A stretch of 64,000 nt of DNA from NCBI RefSeq assembly GCF_016597725.1, contig NZ_VCGY01000001.1, positions 682,001-746,000 on the forward strand, in the 5' to 3' direction. The stretch is from Marinobacter sp. 1-4A. GTDB lineage: Bacteria; Pseudomonadota; Gammaproteobacteria; Pseudomonadales; Oleiphilaceae. Below, piece after piece: positions 51,990-60,046 of the stretch (the stretch's first letter is position 1; the number at the start of each line of letters is the position of its first letter). The position numbers and the translations under genes are program-made. Under the pieces are notes generated by a model. That model searched no databases, had not been told where the DNA came from, and worked only from the letters and a program-made list of their open reading frames with translations.

Positions 51990-53060
51990 TTATTGCTCTA
52001 AAACCTCCTCCTGCTCAACCCTATTCCTACCTCCGGCCTTGCTACGGTATAGCGCCTGATCTGCACGGCGAATAACTGAAGCTATATCGTCGCCTTCGCA
52101 AAATTCGCTAACGCCCACACTGATAGTGACATCCATTGCTACTCCATCGATAGCTTTCCAGTCGTAACTGCAAAGCGCATCTCGCACTCTTTCCGCGCTG
52201 GACAAGGCACTATCGATACTCGTAGTTGGCAGAATGATCAAAAACTCCTCACCACCCCAACGAGCTACAAGATCTTGGGTTCTTAGCTGCGCCAATATTA
52301 ACTGTCCGATCTTGGCAAGCACCCTATCCCCCATTTCATGCCCGTAACGATCGTTGATCAATTTAAAGTGATCCACGTCGAGCAGCATAAACGATACCGG
52401 ATGTCCTTCCCGCTGGAACCGTCCAATTTCCTTTTCAGCCAACTCACTTCCGTGACTCCGATTAAAGAGCCCTGTTAACGGATCAATGGTGGCTAACCTG
52501 CGAAGTTTACTCTGAGCTGAAAGGACCATGCTCAAATAGTAAAAGGACAGGTAGCTGAACATAGCAAACACAATGCTCAGGTTAAACAGGTGAACACCAA
52601 GCAAAGCACCGGATGATATCGGCTGAATAGGCGCAATAAACCACATCAAAATATCCAGCCCTACGTAATACCCCCAAAGCCCGACCAATGACAGAGCCGC
52701 ACCCTTGAGGGGCATGGTAACGAACAAGGCCGGAATAAACATAAGAAGGTAATAATGGAAACCGCTACCCCAACCGATCAGAACAGTACCCAAGGCCGAA
52801 TGAACAATGACCTCAGTCCAAATGAGCCGGATAGCCAAACGATTCTGCTGACGCCCTAATGCGTAGTATGCGGCAACGTACATAGACACACTGATAACGT
52901 TGACCCACGCTAAGATGGGGGACCCAAGGATGTGGAAAAGGAAGAAAAAGGAAACATCTACAGCGCCTGCAAGCTGGCAGGTTAGGCGGGCTACGCGCCA
53001 GAATTGGGGCCTGCGCTCTTTGTGATGCGAGGAGTCAGGCAAGGCTGCATTGCTTTCCAT
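51990..53060 (-). CDS. membrane-bound diguanylate cyclase (GGDEF)
   Basis: 356 residues. Six membrane helices (about 25-185) form a sensor region without a named domain, followed by the GGDEF domain: DPLTGLFNR near 193, DVDHFKLINDRYGH near 228 and the active-site GGEEF at 269-273. An inhibitory I-site RTQD (260-263) stands the usual five residues before it, so product inhibition by c-di-GMP is likely. It would raise c-di-GMP and favour biofilm or adhesin exposure. Convergent with csp. Confidence 0.93.
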   Translation of the reverse strand: MESNAALPDSSHHKERRPQFWRVARLTCQLAGAVDVSFFFLFHILGSPILAWVNVISVSMYVAAYYALGRQQNRLAIRLIWTEVIVHSALGTVLIGWGSGFHYYLLMFIPALFVTMPLKGAALSLVGLWGYYVGLDILMWFIAPIQPISSGALLGVHLFNLSIVFAMFSYLSFYYLSMVLSAQSKLRRLATIDPLTGLFNRSHGSELAEKEIGRFQREGHPVSFMLLDVDHFKLINDRYGHEMGDRVLAKIGQLILAQLRTQDLVARWGGEEFLIILPTTSIDSALSSAERVRDALCSYDWKAIDGVAMDVTISVGVSEFCEGDDIASVIRRADQALYRSKAGGRNRVEQEEVLEQ

Positions 53061-53238
53061 GAGTTCAAAAATCCCTAGTTATTTAACTATCTGCCCCACC
53101 AACAAGAACGCTCTCTGTCCAACGCGGGCTAGCAAGATAGTTCAGCCTGACTGCAAAGGTGTCTGCGCAACACTACCGCCTACCTAGAATAGACGCACCT
53201 GCCCCTTCAAGCAAAACCTAGATTCCAAAAAACACACG

Positions 53239-53267
53239 TTGACTGGCACCAAAAATACCAATAACAT
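53239..53267 (+). promoter_or_regulatory. probable sigma-70 promoter of the Cys-rich peptide gene
   Basis: TTGACT (53239-53244), a 17-bp spacer, then TAACAT (53262-53267). Start near 53274 would give a leader of about 60 nt to the ATG at 53333. No other plus-strand gene is nearby. The -10 is only four of six. Confidence 0.45.
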
Positions 53268-53332
53268 TCATCCAAAATGACACTTAACATTCTGAGCATA
53301 TCAAACGGCTCTTAACGGCAGGAAACCATTCT

Positions 53333-53509
53333 ATGACGCAATTATTTAAGGAAGTAACCAGCCCCCAAAATACCGATAAGGCAGAAGCTGAAAAGCTGAA
53401 TGCTGGCGCGGCGCAAGAAAGCTCAGAAGCTTCCGTTGCCGCTTCGGAAAGCTCACCCAAAAAAGGAAAGCACGGGGATCCGGGTGTTTGTTGTGGCGGT
53501 TGCTCGTAA
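53333..53509 (+). CDS. 58-residue Cys-rich-tailed peptide (CCGSCS-motif type)
   Basis: 58 codons from ATG 53333 with AGGAAA 7 nt upstream. The first 45 residues are polar, acidic and Ala/Ser-rich (MTQLFKEVTSPQ, EAEKLNAGAAQESS); then PKKGKHGDPGVCCGGCS ends the protein. The CCGGCS tail resembles the 'CCGSCS motif' small proteins annotated in marine gammaproteobacteria, whose function is unknown. The shape (acidic leader, GD, Cys-rich core) recalls RiPP precursors, but no maturase gene is adjacent. Metal binding is the other idea: a copper chaperone gene lies convergently 87 bp away. No signal peptide. Confidence 0.75.
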   Translation: MTQLFKEVTSPQNTDKAEAEKLNAGAAQESSEASVAASESSPKKGKHGDPGVCCGGCS

Positions 53510-53596
53510 GCACACAGAAATCAATACGGTGCCCGTGACGTTTCTATTGCATACCTTGCACACTGGAAACGCCACTGGCCTCCCAGAATAACAGGG

Positions 53597-54106
53597 TCAA
53601 TGCTCCATGTTGTGCCCGGAATGATCCATTTCTTTCTGCCCCATGTCAGCGTCTAGCGACTGTACACTGAGTTCCACATCCATCGCGTCCGCCCCCTTGA
53701 ATTCCAGTCTGAGGGGAATGCGCTCTCCCGCCTTTAGCGGTTCAACCAGCTTCTCCAGCATCAGGTGATAGCTATGGGGTTTGAGTTCCACAACCTCCCC
53801 TGCCGATATAGTCAGCCCGCTTTTAAGTGATTGCATGCGCATCACACCGTCTTTCATAAGCGTTTCGTGGATTGAAACACGATCGGCCCTTGGCGTGCTT
53901 GCGCCCACCAGCGTTATATCAGCGTCACTATGGTTCTTGATAACCAGATAGCCGACTCCCATGGGCGTGCCCGGCGGGGTTGGTCGGCTCCAAGGGTGAT
54001 CAATTTCAACGCTCCCATGGGAGTACTCATGGGCCACCGCACCACTGATGAAAGCCGGGAGGGCCATTGTGCTGGCTACAATAAGAAAAAGGATTCGTTT
54101 TATCAT
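53597..54106 (-). CDS. periplasmic copper chaperone, PCu(A)C family
   Basis: From ATG 54106 the product has 169 residues with a signal peptide (ILFLIVASTMALPAFISGAVA). The cupredoxin-like fold shows PWSRPTPPGTPMGVGYLVIKNHSDAD, then SIHETLMKDGVMRMQ and LKPHSYHLML, giving the His/Met copper site of PCuAC proteins; the C-terminal MDHSGHNMEH adds Met/His copper ligands. It delivers Cu(I) to cytochrome c oxidase. A 5' extension to 54160 is open but lacks an RBS. GCGAGA stands before the chosen ATG. Confidence 0.92.
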   Translation of the reverse strand: MIKRILFLIVASTMALPAFISGAVAHEYSHGSVEIDHPWSRPTPPGTPMGVGYLVIKNHSDADITLVGASTPRADRVSIHETLMKDGVMRMQSLKSGLTISAGEVVELKPHSYHLMLEKLVEPLKAGERIPLRLEFKGADAMDVELSVQSLDADMGQKEMDHSGHNMEH

Positions 54107-54260
54107 GGTATCTCGCATCGCTACGGTTAATCTGAAAATGACTGATGTCAGGAACTGCAAGCAGAAGGCTAACAGTGTTGCTTTCAGTTCAACTCAACGC
54201 AAGGAATGGAGTGCGTCGAATAGTCGCAGCGAGCGAGACAATATAAGGGGGCTGCCGGTA

Positions 54261-54599
54261 TCAGGCTTTTTTAACAAACTCAGACTTAAGCTTCATGGCT
54301 CCAATGCCATCAATTTTGCAATCAATATCGTGGTCACCCTCAACCAAACGAATGCTCTTAACCTTGGTGCCAACCTTAACAACCAAGCTTGAACCCTTAA
54401 CCTTCAAATCCTTGATAACGGTTACCGCGTCTCCATCCTGAAGCTCGTTGCCGTTAGCATCTCTCACAACTTTACCTTCGGCCTTCGCTGCCGCCTCGGC
54501 TTCTGTCCATTCGTGAGCGCACTCAGGGCAAATCAGCTGAACGCCATCTTCATAGGTATATTCAGATCCACACTGAGGGCAAGGCGGTAATTGGGACAT
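54261..54599 (-). CDS. YjdM/PhnA-family zinc-ribbon protein
   Basis: 112 residues: an N-terminal zinc ribbon [16 protein letters not shown] (four Cys within 30 residues) and a C-terminal SH3-like domain ([34 protein letters not shown]). Members are named for a position near phosphonate genes in E. coli but have no shown role there. GGAGGC precedes the ATG. Not in an operon: the copper chaperone gene is 154 bp away. Confidence 0.93.
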   Translation of the reverse strand: MSQLPPCPQCGSEYTYEDGVQLICPECAHEWTEAEAAAKAEGKVVRDANGNELQDGDAVTVIKDLKVKGSSLVVKVGTKVKSIRLVEGDHDIDCKIDGIGAMKLKSEFVKKA

Positions 54600-54725
54600 C
54601 GGAGGCTCCTGTAAATGAATTTGAAGGGATTATACCACCAACACCCCTGCAAATCCGGGGCTGGGAGCCCTGATCAACTAAAGGTAAACTCAGTAACCAA
54701 AATCAACCATTTCGAGGAATCTGCT

Positions 54726-55187
54726 ATGCCAATCTGGGTCGATGCTGACGCCTGCCCTGTCCCCATACGGGAAATACTTTGTCGCGCCGCAACTCGCTGG
54801 CAGGTGCAAACGACCTTCATCGCCAACCATGTGATCAAGCTACCGCCGAGCCCCTATATAAAGTCTAGACAGGTTATGCAGGGTTTCGATGTGGCGGATA
54901 ACGAGATTATGGACCAGCTGAGCCCGGGTGACCTCGTAATTACCCAAGACATCCCCTTGGCGGCCGAGGCTATTGAGAAAGGCGCAGATGTGTTTAATCC
55001 AAGGGGCCAAGCTTTTACTAAAGAAAATATCCGTCAACGTCTGGCGATGAGGAATTTCATGGAAGAAATGCGCAACGCCGGGCAAGTTACCGGAGGCGCA
55101 GCGCCGTTCAGTCAAACCGATCGCAAAGAATTCGCTGATAAATTGGATCGATGGTTACAGCGCAACCGCAAGCCCGGCAACCACTAA
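54726..55187 (+). CDS. YaiI/YqxD-family (DUF188) protein
   Basis: From ATG 54726 (GAGGAA 6 nt upstream) the product has 153 residues. Asp-rich motif VDADACPVPIREIL near 4-17, then DNEIMDQLSPGDLVITQDIPLAAEA and GQAFTKENIRQRLAMRNFMEE, the arrangement of PIN/NYN-like putative nucleases. Activity not known. Its last 33 bp overlap a small minus-strand membrane-peptide gene. Confidence 0.92.
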   Translation: MPIWVDADACPVPIREILCRAATRWQVQTTFIANHVIKLPPSPYIKSRQVMQGFDVADNEIMDQLSPGDLVITQDIPLAAEAIEKGADVFNPRGQAFTKENIRQRLAMRNFMEEMRNAGQVTGGAAPFSQTDRKEFADKLDRWLQRNRKPGNH

Positions 55188-55253
55188 AGCAACGAAAAGG
55201 CCGGCGCCTGCAGCAAGTTTTAGCCCTTCAATCATTTCCTGCTCTGCCGTCAT
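55155..55253 (-). CDS. 32-residue single-helix membrane peptide
   Basis: From ATG 55253 the sequence is MTAEQEMIEGLKLAAGAG followed by a hydrophobic run LFVALVVAGLAVAL, 32 residues, then a stop. AGGGAGA stands 7 nt before the ATG, a strong and well-placed RBS for such a short frame. The layout (short acidic N-terminus, one 14-20-residue helix with small residues) is that of small regulatory membrane proteins. Its 3' end overlaps yaiI convergently. It is upstream of, and divergent from, the Fur-box-bearing promoter of the PQQ dehydrogenase gene. No family recognised. Confidence 0.5.
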   Translation of the reverse strand: MTAEQEMIEGLKLAAGAGLFVALVVAGLAVAL

Positions 55254-55300
55254 AGCTGTATCTCCCTGAGCTTATGGTGTAAACAGACCGTATGGAATGT

Positions 55301-55329
55301 TTGTGCTCCTGCATGTTAGCTGAGCACAA
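55301..55329. promoter_or_regulatory. inverted repeat TTGTGCTC-N13-GAGCACAA
   Basis: Two exact 8-bp arms at 55301-55308 and 55322-55329, 21 bp centre to centre (two helical turns), so a dimeric regulator could bind both on one face. It lies between the small membrane-peptide gene (minus) and the PQQ dehydrogenase gene (plus), just before the Fur-like box. As RNA it would fold with a 13-nt loop. Binding protein unknown. Confidence 0.4.
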
Positions 55330-55340
55330 AAATATATTAA

Positions 55341-55355
55341 TGATATTGATTATCA
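55341..55355. promoter_or_regulatory. Fur-box-like site
   Basis: TGATATT-G-ATTATCA matches the 7-1-7 Fur consensus (TGATAAT-N-ATTATCA) at 13 of the 14 arm positions, in an AT-rich stretch 24 bp before the PQQ dehydrogenase ATG. Iron-Fur would then repress that gene. It might also reach the divergent small gene. Confidence 0.55.
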
Positions 55356-55379
55356 TTTGCAATATAAAAGGGGACGAAA

Positions 55380-56504
55380 ATGCTCTCTGTCCGATCGTTG
55401 ATCACACTCAGCAGTCTACTTTTTTTATGGCTGCCAATTGTTTCCACGGGCCAAACATTCACCATCGAGAATACCAGCTTCAAACTGGAAACCGTTGCCA
55501 CGGGTCTTGAGCACCCCTGGAGCTTGGCGTTTCTGCCAGATGGCTCTGCGCTCGTTACAGAAAGAGCGGGGCGACTGCGCGTTATTCAGAATGGCGAACT
55601 GATACCCCAAGCTGTACGCGGCCTTCCATCACTCGCTGTGTCCGGTCAGGGCGGGTTGCTCGATGTTCTCCTGCATCCAGATTTCCAAGAAAACAGAACT
55701 CTGTTCCTTAGTTACGCCCACGGCTCCCGCAAGGGGATGACAACACGGGTCGCTCGCGCGGTGATTGAGGACGGGCAGTTAAAACAGGTAGCGGTGATTT
55801 TTGAAGCCCTGCCCCGCTCCAATACGTCTCGCCACTTTGGCGGGCGAATGGCATTTGACGCATCCGGCTACCTCTATATATCCGTTGGCGACCGCGGTGA
55901 GATGGATCGGGCTCAAGACACACAAGACGATGCGGGTGGGGTTCACCGCATAACCGTCAATGGTAAGCCGGCGCCCGGTAATCCAGGACTTGATGACAAA
56001 GGCACCAACGACACACTGTTCACTTGGGGAAACCGCAATATTCAGGGCATGACAGTACACCCGGAATCCGGTCATATCTGGACTCACGAGCACGGCCCAC
56101 GCGGTGGTGACGAAATCAATATCTTAACAGCCGGTACGAATTACGGGTGGCCCGAAATAACCTACGGCATAGGTTACTCTGGCCTTCCGATCACCCTAGA
56201 TACCGCAAAGGAAGGCATGGCGCAGCCCTTACACTACTGGGATCCATCCATTGCACCGTCAGGCATGGCCTTTTACACCGGCTCCGAATTTCCTGAATGG
56301 CAAGGCAACTTGTTCGTAGGTGCTCTCAAGTTGCGCAAACTGGTGCGCTTGGAAATCGAAAACGGACGGGTCACTAACGAGGAAGATTTACTCACCAACC
56401 TGAAAGAACGAATACGCGACGTTCGAGCTGGCCCAGATGGCGAGTTGTGGTTACTCACCGACTCGCCAGAAGGCAAAGTCTACCGGATTGTACCGGCTCA
56501 ATGA
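55380..56504 (+). CDS. PQQ-dependent soluble aldose dehydrogenase (YliI/Asd-like)
   Basis: 374 residues; signal peptide SLITLSSLLFLWLPIVSTGQT. A six-bladed beta-propeller with motifs VATGLEHPWSLAFLPDGSALVTERAGRL near 39, HFGGRMAFDASGYLYISVGDR near 141, GNRNIQGMTVHPESGHIWTHEHGPRGGDEINIL near 220, matching periplasmic PQQ sugar dehydrogenases. It oxidises aldoses to lactones and passes electrons to the respiratory chain; PQQ must come from elsewhere. AAAAGGGG precedes the ATG. The promoter region carries a Fur-like box. Confidence 0.93.
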   Translation: MLSVRSLITLSSLLFLWLPIVSTGQTFTIENTSFKLETVATGLEHPWSLAFLPDGSALVTERAGRLRVIQNGELIPQAVRGLPSLAVSGQGGLLDVLLHPDFQENRTLFLSYAHGSRKGMTTRVARAVIEDGQLKQVAVIFEALPRSNTSRHFGGRMAFDASGYLYISVGDRGEMDRAQDTQDDAGGVHRITVNGKPAPGNPGLDDKGTNDTLFTWGNRNIQGMTVHPESGHIWTHEHGPRGGDEINILTAGTNYGWPEITYGIGYSGLPITLDTAKEGMAQPLHYWDPSIAPSGMAFYTGSEFPEWQGNLFVGALKLRKLVRLEIENGRVTNEEDLLTNLKERIRDVRAGPDGELWLLTDSPEGKVYRIVPAQ

Positions 56505-56911
56505 GGGTCACCGGTACGCTCGGTTTTTTCGTACTGAGCAACCGTATCGGTAATTTCAAACCAGTCGGATTTTGAGCCAGTATAAACATGCTGCGCAGGG
56601 CCTTTGCCCAGAGGCTCGTTAATGACGCCAACACGCAAGCGGAGAATACCCGTTATTGCATCCACCCGGCTATACAGGTGGCTGCCACAGCGGCGACAAA
56701 ATGCCCGGTACTTTCCCGGACGCGATTCGTACTCGGTAAGTTGCTCTTCTCCCGATAGGAACCGAAAACGAACCTTCTGAACCGGAGAACTGGCAGAAAA
56801 AGCACTGCCATGAGCACGGCGACACTGGCTGCAATGGCAGAGAGAGATAGGCCCCAGAGGGCCTTCATATTCAAAGGTAATATCGCCACACAGGCACTGA
56901 CCGGTATACAT
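56498..56911 (-). CDS. GFA/CENP-V-family zinc protein
   Basis: From ATG 56911 the product has 137 residues (TTAGG is 6 nt upstream; the ATG at 56917 touches it). Zinc-binding Cys pairs: GQCLCGDITFEYEG near 5, LCHCSQCRRAHGSAFS near 27, FCRRCGSHLYSR near 72. This is the fold of glutathione-dependent formaldehyde-activating enzymes; most single members are not tested. Overlaps the PQQ dehydrogenase gene by 7 bp, tail to tail. Confidence 0.9.
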   Translation of the reverse strand: MYTGQCLCGDITFEYEGPLGPISLCHCSQCRRAHGSAFSASSPVQKVRFRFLSGEEQLTEYESRPGKYRAFCRRCGSHLYSRVDAITGILRLRVGVINEPLGKGPAQHVYTGSKSDWFEITDTVAQYEKTERTGDPH

Positions 56912-57015
56912 AAACATCCTAACTGACTGGATCTTGCTGCTCTCAAGCTTCTGCTCGATAGCAGGCTATGATACCCGTCTAATTGCCCATGAAACAGAGT
57001 GAACGCTGACGGGTT

Positions 57016-57783
57016 TTAACCATATTGCGCGGTCAGGTAGTCCAATATGCGCGCAGACTCAAACAATCCTTCACCGGTATTCGGGTCTTCAAGGTAAGGC
57101 ACCTGCACCCGACCATGAGCCTTGAAAAAAGCATCACGTTTGCCGCCAGCTATAGGCTTGTAGGGCCCGGGCTTGAGACGTTGCTTGGCAGGGCCAATTT
57201 CAGTCCAGTGTTCTTTACCCAAATTATGCAGAGTGTATGGAAGTTCCAACTCGCACAGTTTCTCGCGCACCAAACGAGAGAATGGACTGCCCTCAAAACT
57301 CCACAAATGCAGCGGTTGCTCTGGCCGCTTTCCTGTATTAGCTCGCAACCCTCTCATAGCACTGGCAACAGAGGCCATCGAGCCCAAAACCGGCTGCCAA
57401 ACGCGCTCACGATAATAGCCGGGCACCGGCCGCTGTGCATATTGGCGGAAAAGGTACTCGATAATGGCTTCCGACTCGTACATCACGGTTTCGGTATTAC
57501 GGTCAACCAACAAAGGGAATTGCTGCTTGCCCCCCGTCGCTTCAGCCTGCGGCCGAAAAACTCGCCCGCCCTTAGGGCAGGGTCGAATTTGTACATCAAG
57601 GTTGAGCGCGGTCAATGCTTCGCGAACTCGACGACAGTATGGGCAACCTTCCATGTCGTAAAGCACCAAGGGTTGCTCAGGTTGCGACACAGCCTTTACT
57701 ACAAGACACCCGCGCCAGGCCGTTAGCGATGACGTTGCCACAGAACCAAGCACATTTGCGTGATGGGCCAACATATTAAGCAT
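57016..57783 (-). CDS. protein with two tandem GST N-terminal (thioredoxin-fold) domains
   Basis: 255 residues; no all-helical GST C-domain. The first thioredoxin-like domain (about 38-117) starts LVLYDMEGCPYCRRVREAL with a redox CPYC, and the second (about 176-254) starts LHLWSFEGSPFSRLVREKL, where both Cys are replaced by Ser. Each ends with an ESxxIxxYL motif. Such duplicated proteins are seen in marine proteobacteria; the pairing suggests one active and one binding domain. GAGGAA precedes the ATG. Divergent from dacB over 257 bp that hold an 11-bp inverted repeat. Confidence 0.88.
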   Translation of the reverse strand: MLNMLAHHANVLGSVATSSLTAWRGCLVVKAVSQPEQPLVLYDMEGCPYCRRVREALTALNLDVQIRPCPKGGRVFRPQAEATGGKQQFPLLVDRNTETVMYESEAIIEYLFRQYAQRPVPGYYRERVWQPVLGSMASVASAMRGLRANTGKRPEQPLHLWSFEGSPFSRLVREKLCELELPYTLHNLGKEHWTEIGPAKQRLKPGPYKPIAGGKRDAFFKAHGRVQVPYLEDPNTGEGLFESARILDYLTAQYG

Positions 57784-57846
57784 AGAGCAATTCCTCTGCT
57801 GAAAACTTCACCATTATCACCAAACATGTCGCTTTTACATTGGCTG

Positions 57847-57875
57847 GCGTTGCTGTCGGATACTGACAGCAACGC
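57847..57875. promoter_or_regulatory. 11-bp perfect inverted repeat between the GST-like and dacB genes
   Basis: GCGTTGCTGTC and GACAGCAACGC are exact complements around a 7-nt loop. It lies 64 bp upstream of the minus-strand gene and about 165 bp before dacB. No T-run on either side, so it is more likely an operator or a leader hairpin than a terminator. Confidence 0.4.
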
Positions 57876-58040
57876 AACTTACACGCTGTGACAAACTCCA
57901 ATACAAACAAGCAGTCTACTGGCATTTATTAACGTCATGTAGAGGTTTTCTGCATAGTACAATGAACAAAGATGGGCTATTGTTTAATCAGCGGGTCTAT
58001 CCGCACATTTCATAGTCTGGCCAACATGGTGATCTCGGGT

Positions 58041-59609
58041 ATGCCGCATACGAATAGCGCAGGAAATATCAGCCGTAAGATACGGCGCCCAGCCTTGATC
58101 CTTGCTACAGCTATCGCGCTAGCACCGGCTCTGGCGTATCTGCCTTCTGCGCTGGCTGCGGATGGCGACGATAAGAGCTACAGCAGTAATCGCCTTTGGG
58201 CCAGCCAGGTGCAAGATTACGCCACAAAATCCCTTAACAGCGATGAAGCATTGAGCATGGCTGCGGTGCCGCTGAACGGTCCGGGGCTTGACCAGCATAT
58301 CAATGCCGATATACCTATGAGCCCCGGCTCGATTATGAAGGTGATCACCACCTATGCAGCGCTGGAAATCCTTGGCCCTACTCATCACTGGGATACCGAT
58401 TTTCTGACAGACGGGCAAATGGTCGGCGATACCCTAAAGGGGAACCTGTATGTGCGTTTTGGCGGCGATCCAAAACTGACCTTCGAGCGATTATGGGCAA
58501 CCCTGCGGGAACTTCGCGATATGGGTGTAAACCGCATCGAGGGCAATCTCGTTCTGGATGGCAGCTACTTCAAGGTGGATGGGGGCTTTCCTGCATTTGC
58601 TGACAATGGCAGCAATCCATACGCACCGTTTTTGGTTGAGCCATCGGCTTACCTCACCAACCTCAACCTTTTGCACTTTCAAATTCGGGCAGATGAGCGC
58701 GGCACCCAAGCTTGGAGCACACCGGCTTTAAGCGAGGTTGTTATCGACAACCGTGTAACTGCTGTACCTGAAGGGCCCTGCCCCGCACGTCGGAATTTTG
58801 ATTGGCAGCCCGTGGTGCAAGATGGTGGACAGGTAACCGTGCGAGTAACGGGCGAATTGCCACAGGGATGCCGCACGACAGCCTATTTCTCTTTATTGCC
58901 CCACGAGCAATACAGCGCTTCGATGATTCGTTCTCTGCTTGGCGAGATGGGCATTATTGTGTCAGGCGGAAACCAAACCGGAACAACGCCGGAAACGGCA
59001 CGGCTAGTGATGAAAACCACCTCACCCGATTTGGTGACCATGGTACGGGACATCAATAAGTGGAGCAGTAACGTGATGGCACGGCAGTTGTTGCTGACTA
59101 TTGGCGCCCAAAACCGGCTGGATAACGAAAGCGATGACCGCGTTGCCGGCATACGCGTTATATACGATTGGCTTGAGAAAAAGGGCATCGATACCGCAGG
59201 TATGGTCATCGACAATGGGGCTGGCCTAACACGTCATGGTCGAATTACTGCAAGACAGGGTACCAAAATCCTACAACACGCTTGGAATAGCCCCTACTCG
59301 TCAGACCTTATGGCCTCCATGCCTATTATCGCTATGGATGGAACCATGGCACGGCGTCTTCGTAATACCGGAATGGACGGAGAAGGCCGCATTAAAACCG
59401 GTTACCTTGAAAATGTTCGCTCTATTGCGGGCTTTACGCGAGACGAGAACAACACAACTTGGGCTGTTGTGGGCATGGTGAATAATAACCCGGCGTGGAA
59501 TGGGCAGGCTGTGCTTGATCGAATTCTCTATTCACTGCACTTCCAACCGCCTACGGGAACGGCTCTATCAAGATCCAGCTCTGGAAGCTCAAGTACATCC
59601 ATCCAGTAA
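58041..59609 (+). CDS. dacB: D-alanyl-D-alanine carboxypeptidase/endopeptidase (PBP4, DacB)
   Basis: From ATG 58041 the product has 522 residues; GGTGATC stands 8 nt upstream and this gives a normal signal peptide (IRRPALILATAIALAPALAYLPSALAA). Earlier ATGs at 57972 and 58026 remain possible. Penicillin-binding motifs: SIMK (S97, K100) in MSPGSIMKVITTYAALEILG, SSN in KWSSNVMARQLLL near 340 and KTG in RIKTGYLENVRSIAG near 455, with the domain II/III insert of class C PBPs. It trims and cleaves peptidoglycan cross-links in the periplasm. A hairpin (59618-59638) follows. Confidence 0.93.
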   Translation: MPHTNSAGNISRKIRRPALILATAIALAPALAYLPSALAADGDDKSYSSNRLWASQVQDYATKSLNSDEALSMAAVPLNGPGLDQHINADIPMSPGSIMKVITTYAALEILGPTHHWDTDFLTDGQMVGDTLKGNLYVRFGGDPKLTFERLWATLRELRDMGVNRIEGNLVLDGSYFKVDGGFPAFADNGSNPYAPFLVEPSAYLTNLNLLHFQIRADERGTQAWSTPALSEVVIDNRVTAVPEGPCPARRNFDWQPVVQDGGQVTVRVTGELPQGCRTTAYFSLLPHEQYSASMIRSLLGEMGIIVSGGNQTGTTPETARLVMKTTSPDLVTMVRDINKWSSNVMARQLLLTIGAQNRLDNESDDRVAGIRVIYDWLEKKGIDTAGMVIDNGAGLTRHGRITARQGTKILQHAWNSPYSSDLMASMPIIAMDGTMARRLRNTGMDGEGRIKTGYLENVRSIAGFTRDENNTTWAVVGMVNNNPAWNGQAVLDRILYSLHFQPPTGTALSRSSSGSSSTSIQ

Positions 59610-59617
59610 AACAAACA

Positions 59618-59638
59618 ACCCCGGCTTAGCCCCGGGGT
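59618..59638 (+). terminator. hairpin after dacB
   Basis: ACCCCGG and CCGGGGT pair around a short CTTAGCC loop, 8 bp after the dacB stop. No clear T-run. Also lies just after the end of the convergent small membrane gene and may serve both. Confidence 0.55.
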
Positions 59639-59645
59639 AGTTACC

Positions 59646-59903
59646 TTACGCACTCTTACTATCTTTAAGGCGCGATCCCAAGGTCATCTCCGTCAGTTTC
59701 ACCGCAACAGGTGCAATGAAAGTTACCAGCGGAAATGCGACTGCCCATGCCACCAAAAAGGCGGGAATCCAACGATATAAAAAGGCGCTATCCATCCCTG
59801 TGTTGATGAAGGTGATGACCCCGGACATCAATAGGGACATCATTCCAGACATATAAAATCCGAACACTAGCTGTCGCAAACGGGCGGGTTTAATTCGGCT
59901 CAT
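59646..59903 (-). CDS. DUF2798-type small membrane protein
   Basis: From ATG 59903 (AGGAG 5 nt upstream) the product has 85 residues with two membrane helices. The pattern LVFGFYMSGMMSLLMSGVITFINTGMDSAFLYRWIPAFLVAWAVAFPLVTFIAPVAVKL is that of the DUF2798 family (NTG then AFP-L). Function unknown. A start at 60038 adds a hydrophilic N-terminus with no RBS. Confidence 0.85.
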   Translation of the reverse strand: MSRIKPARLRQLVFGFYMSGMMSLLMSGVITFINTGMDSAFLYRWIPAFLVAWAVAFPLVTFIAPVAVKLTEMTLGSRLKDSKSA

Positions 59904-60046
59904 GAACTCTCCTGATCTGGGCACTGGCCTTTTAATAGCTACATCTGAAAGCTTCGGGGTGTCGTACACTGTACCTACCAAGGCAAGACATAATAGTAAG
60001 CTTGCAATCATTTTTCGATAGGCTTTTTTACCGAGCAAGGCGCCTT

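Noticed and set aside
53400..53591. 63-residue frame overlapping the Cys-rich peptide gene
   Set aside because: No RBS, and the other frame has a good RBS and a recognisable CCGGCS end.
55292..55510. 72-residue plus-strand frame spanning the Fur-like box
   Set aside because: It runs across the promoter and then out of frame into the PQQ dehydrogenase gene.
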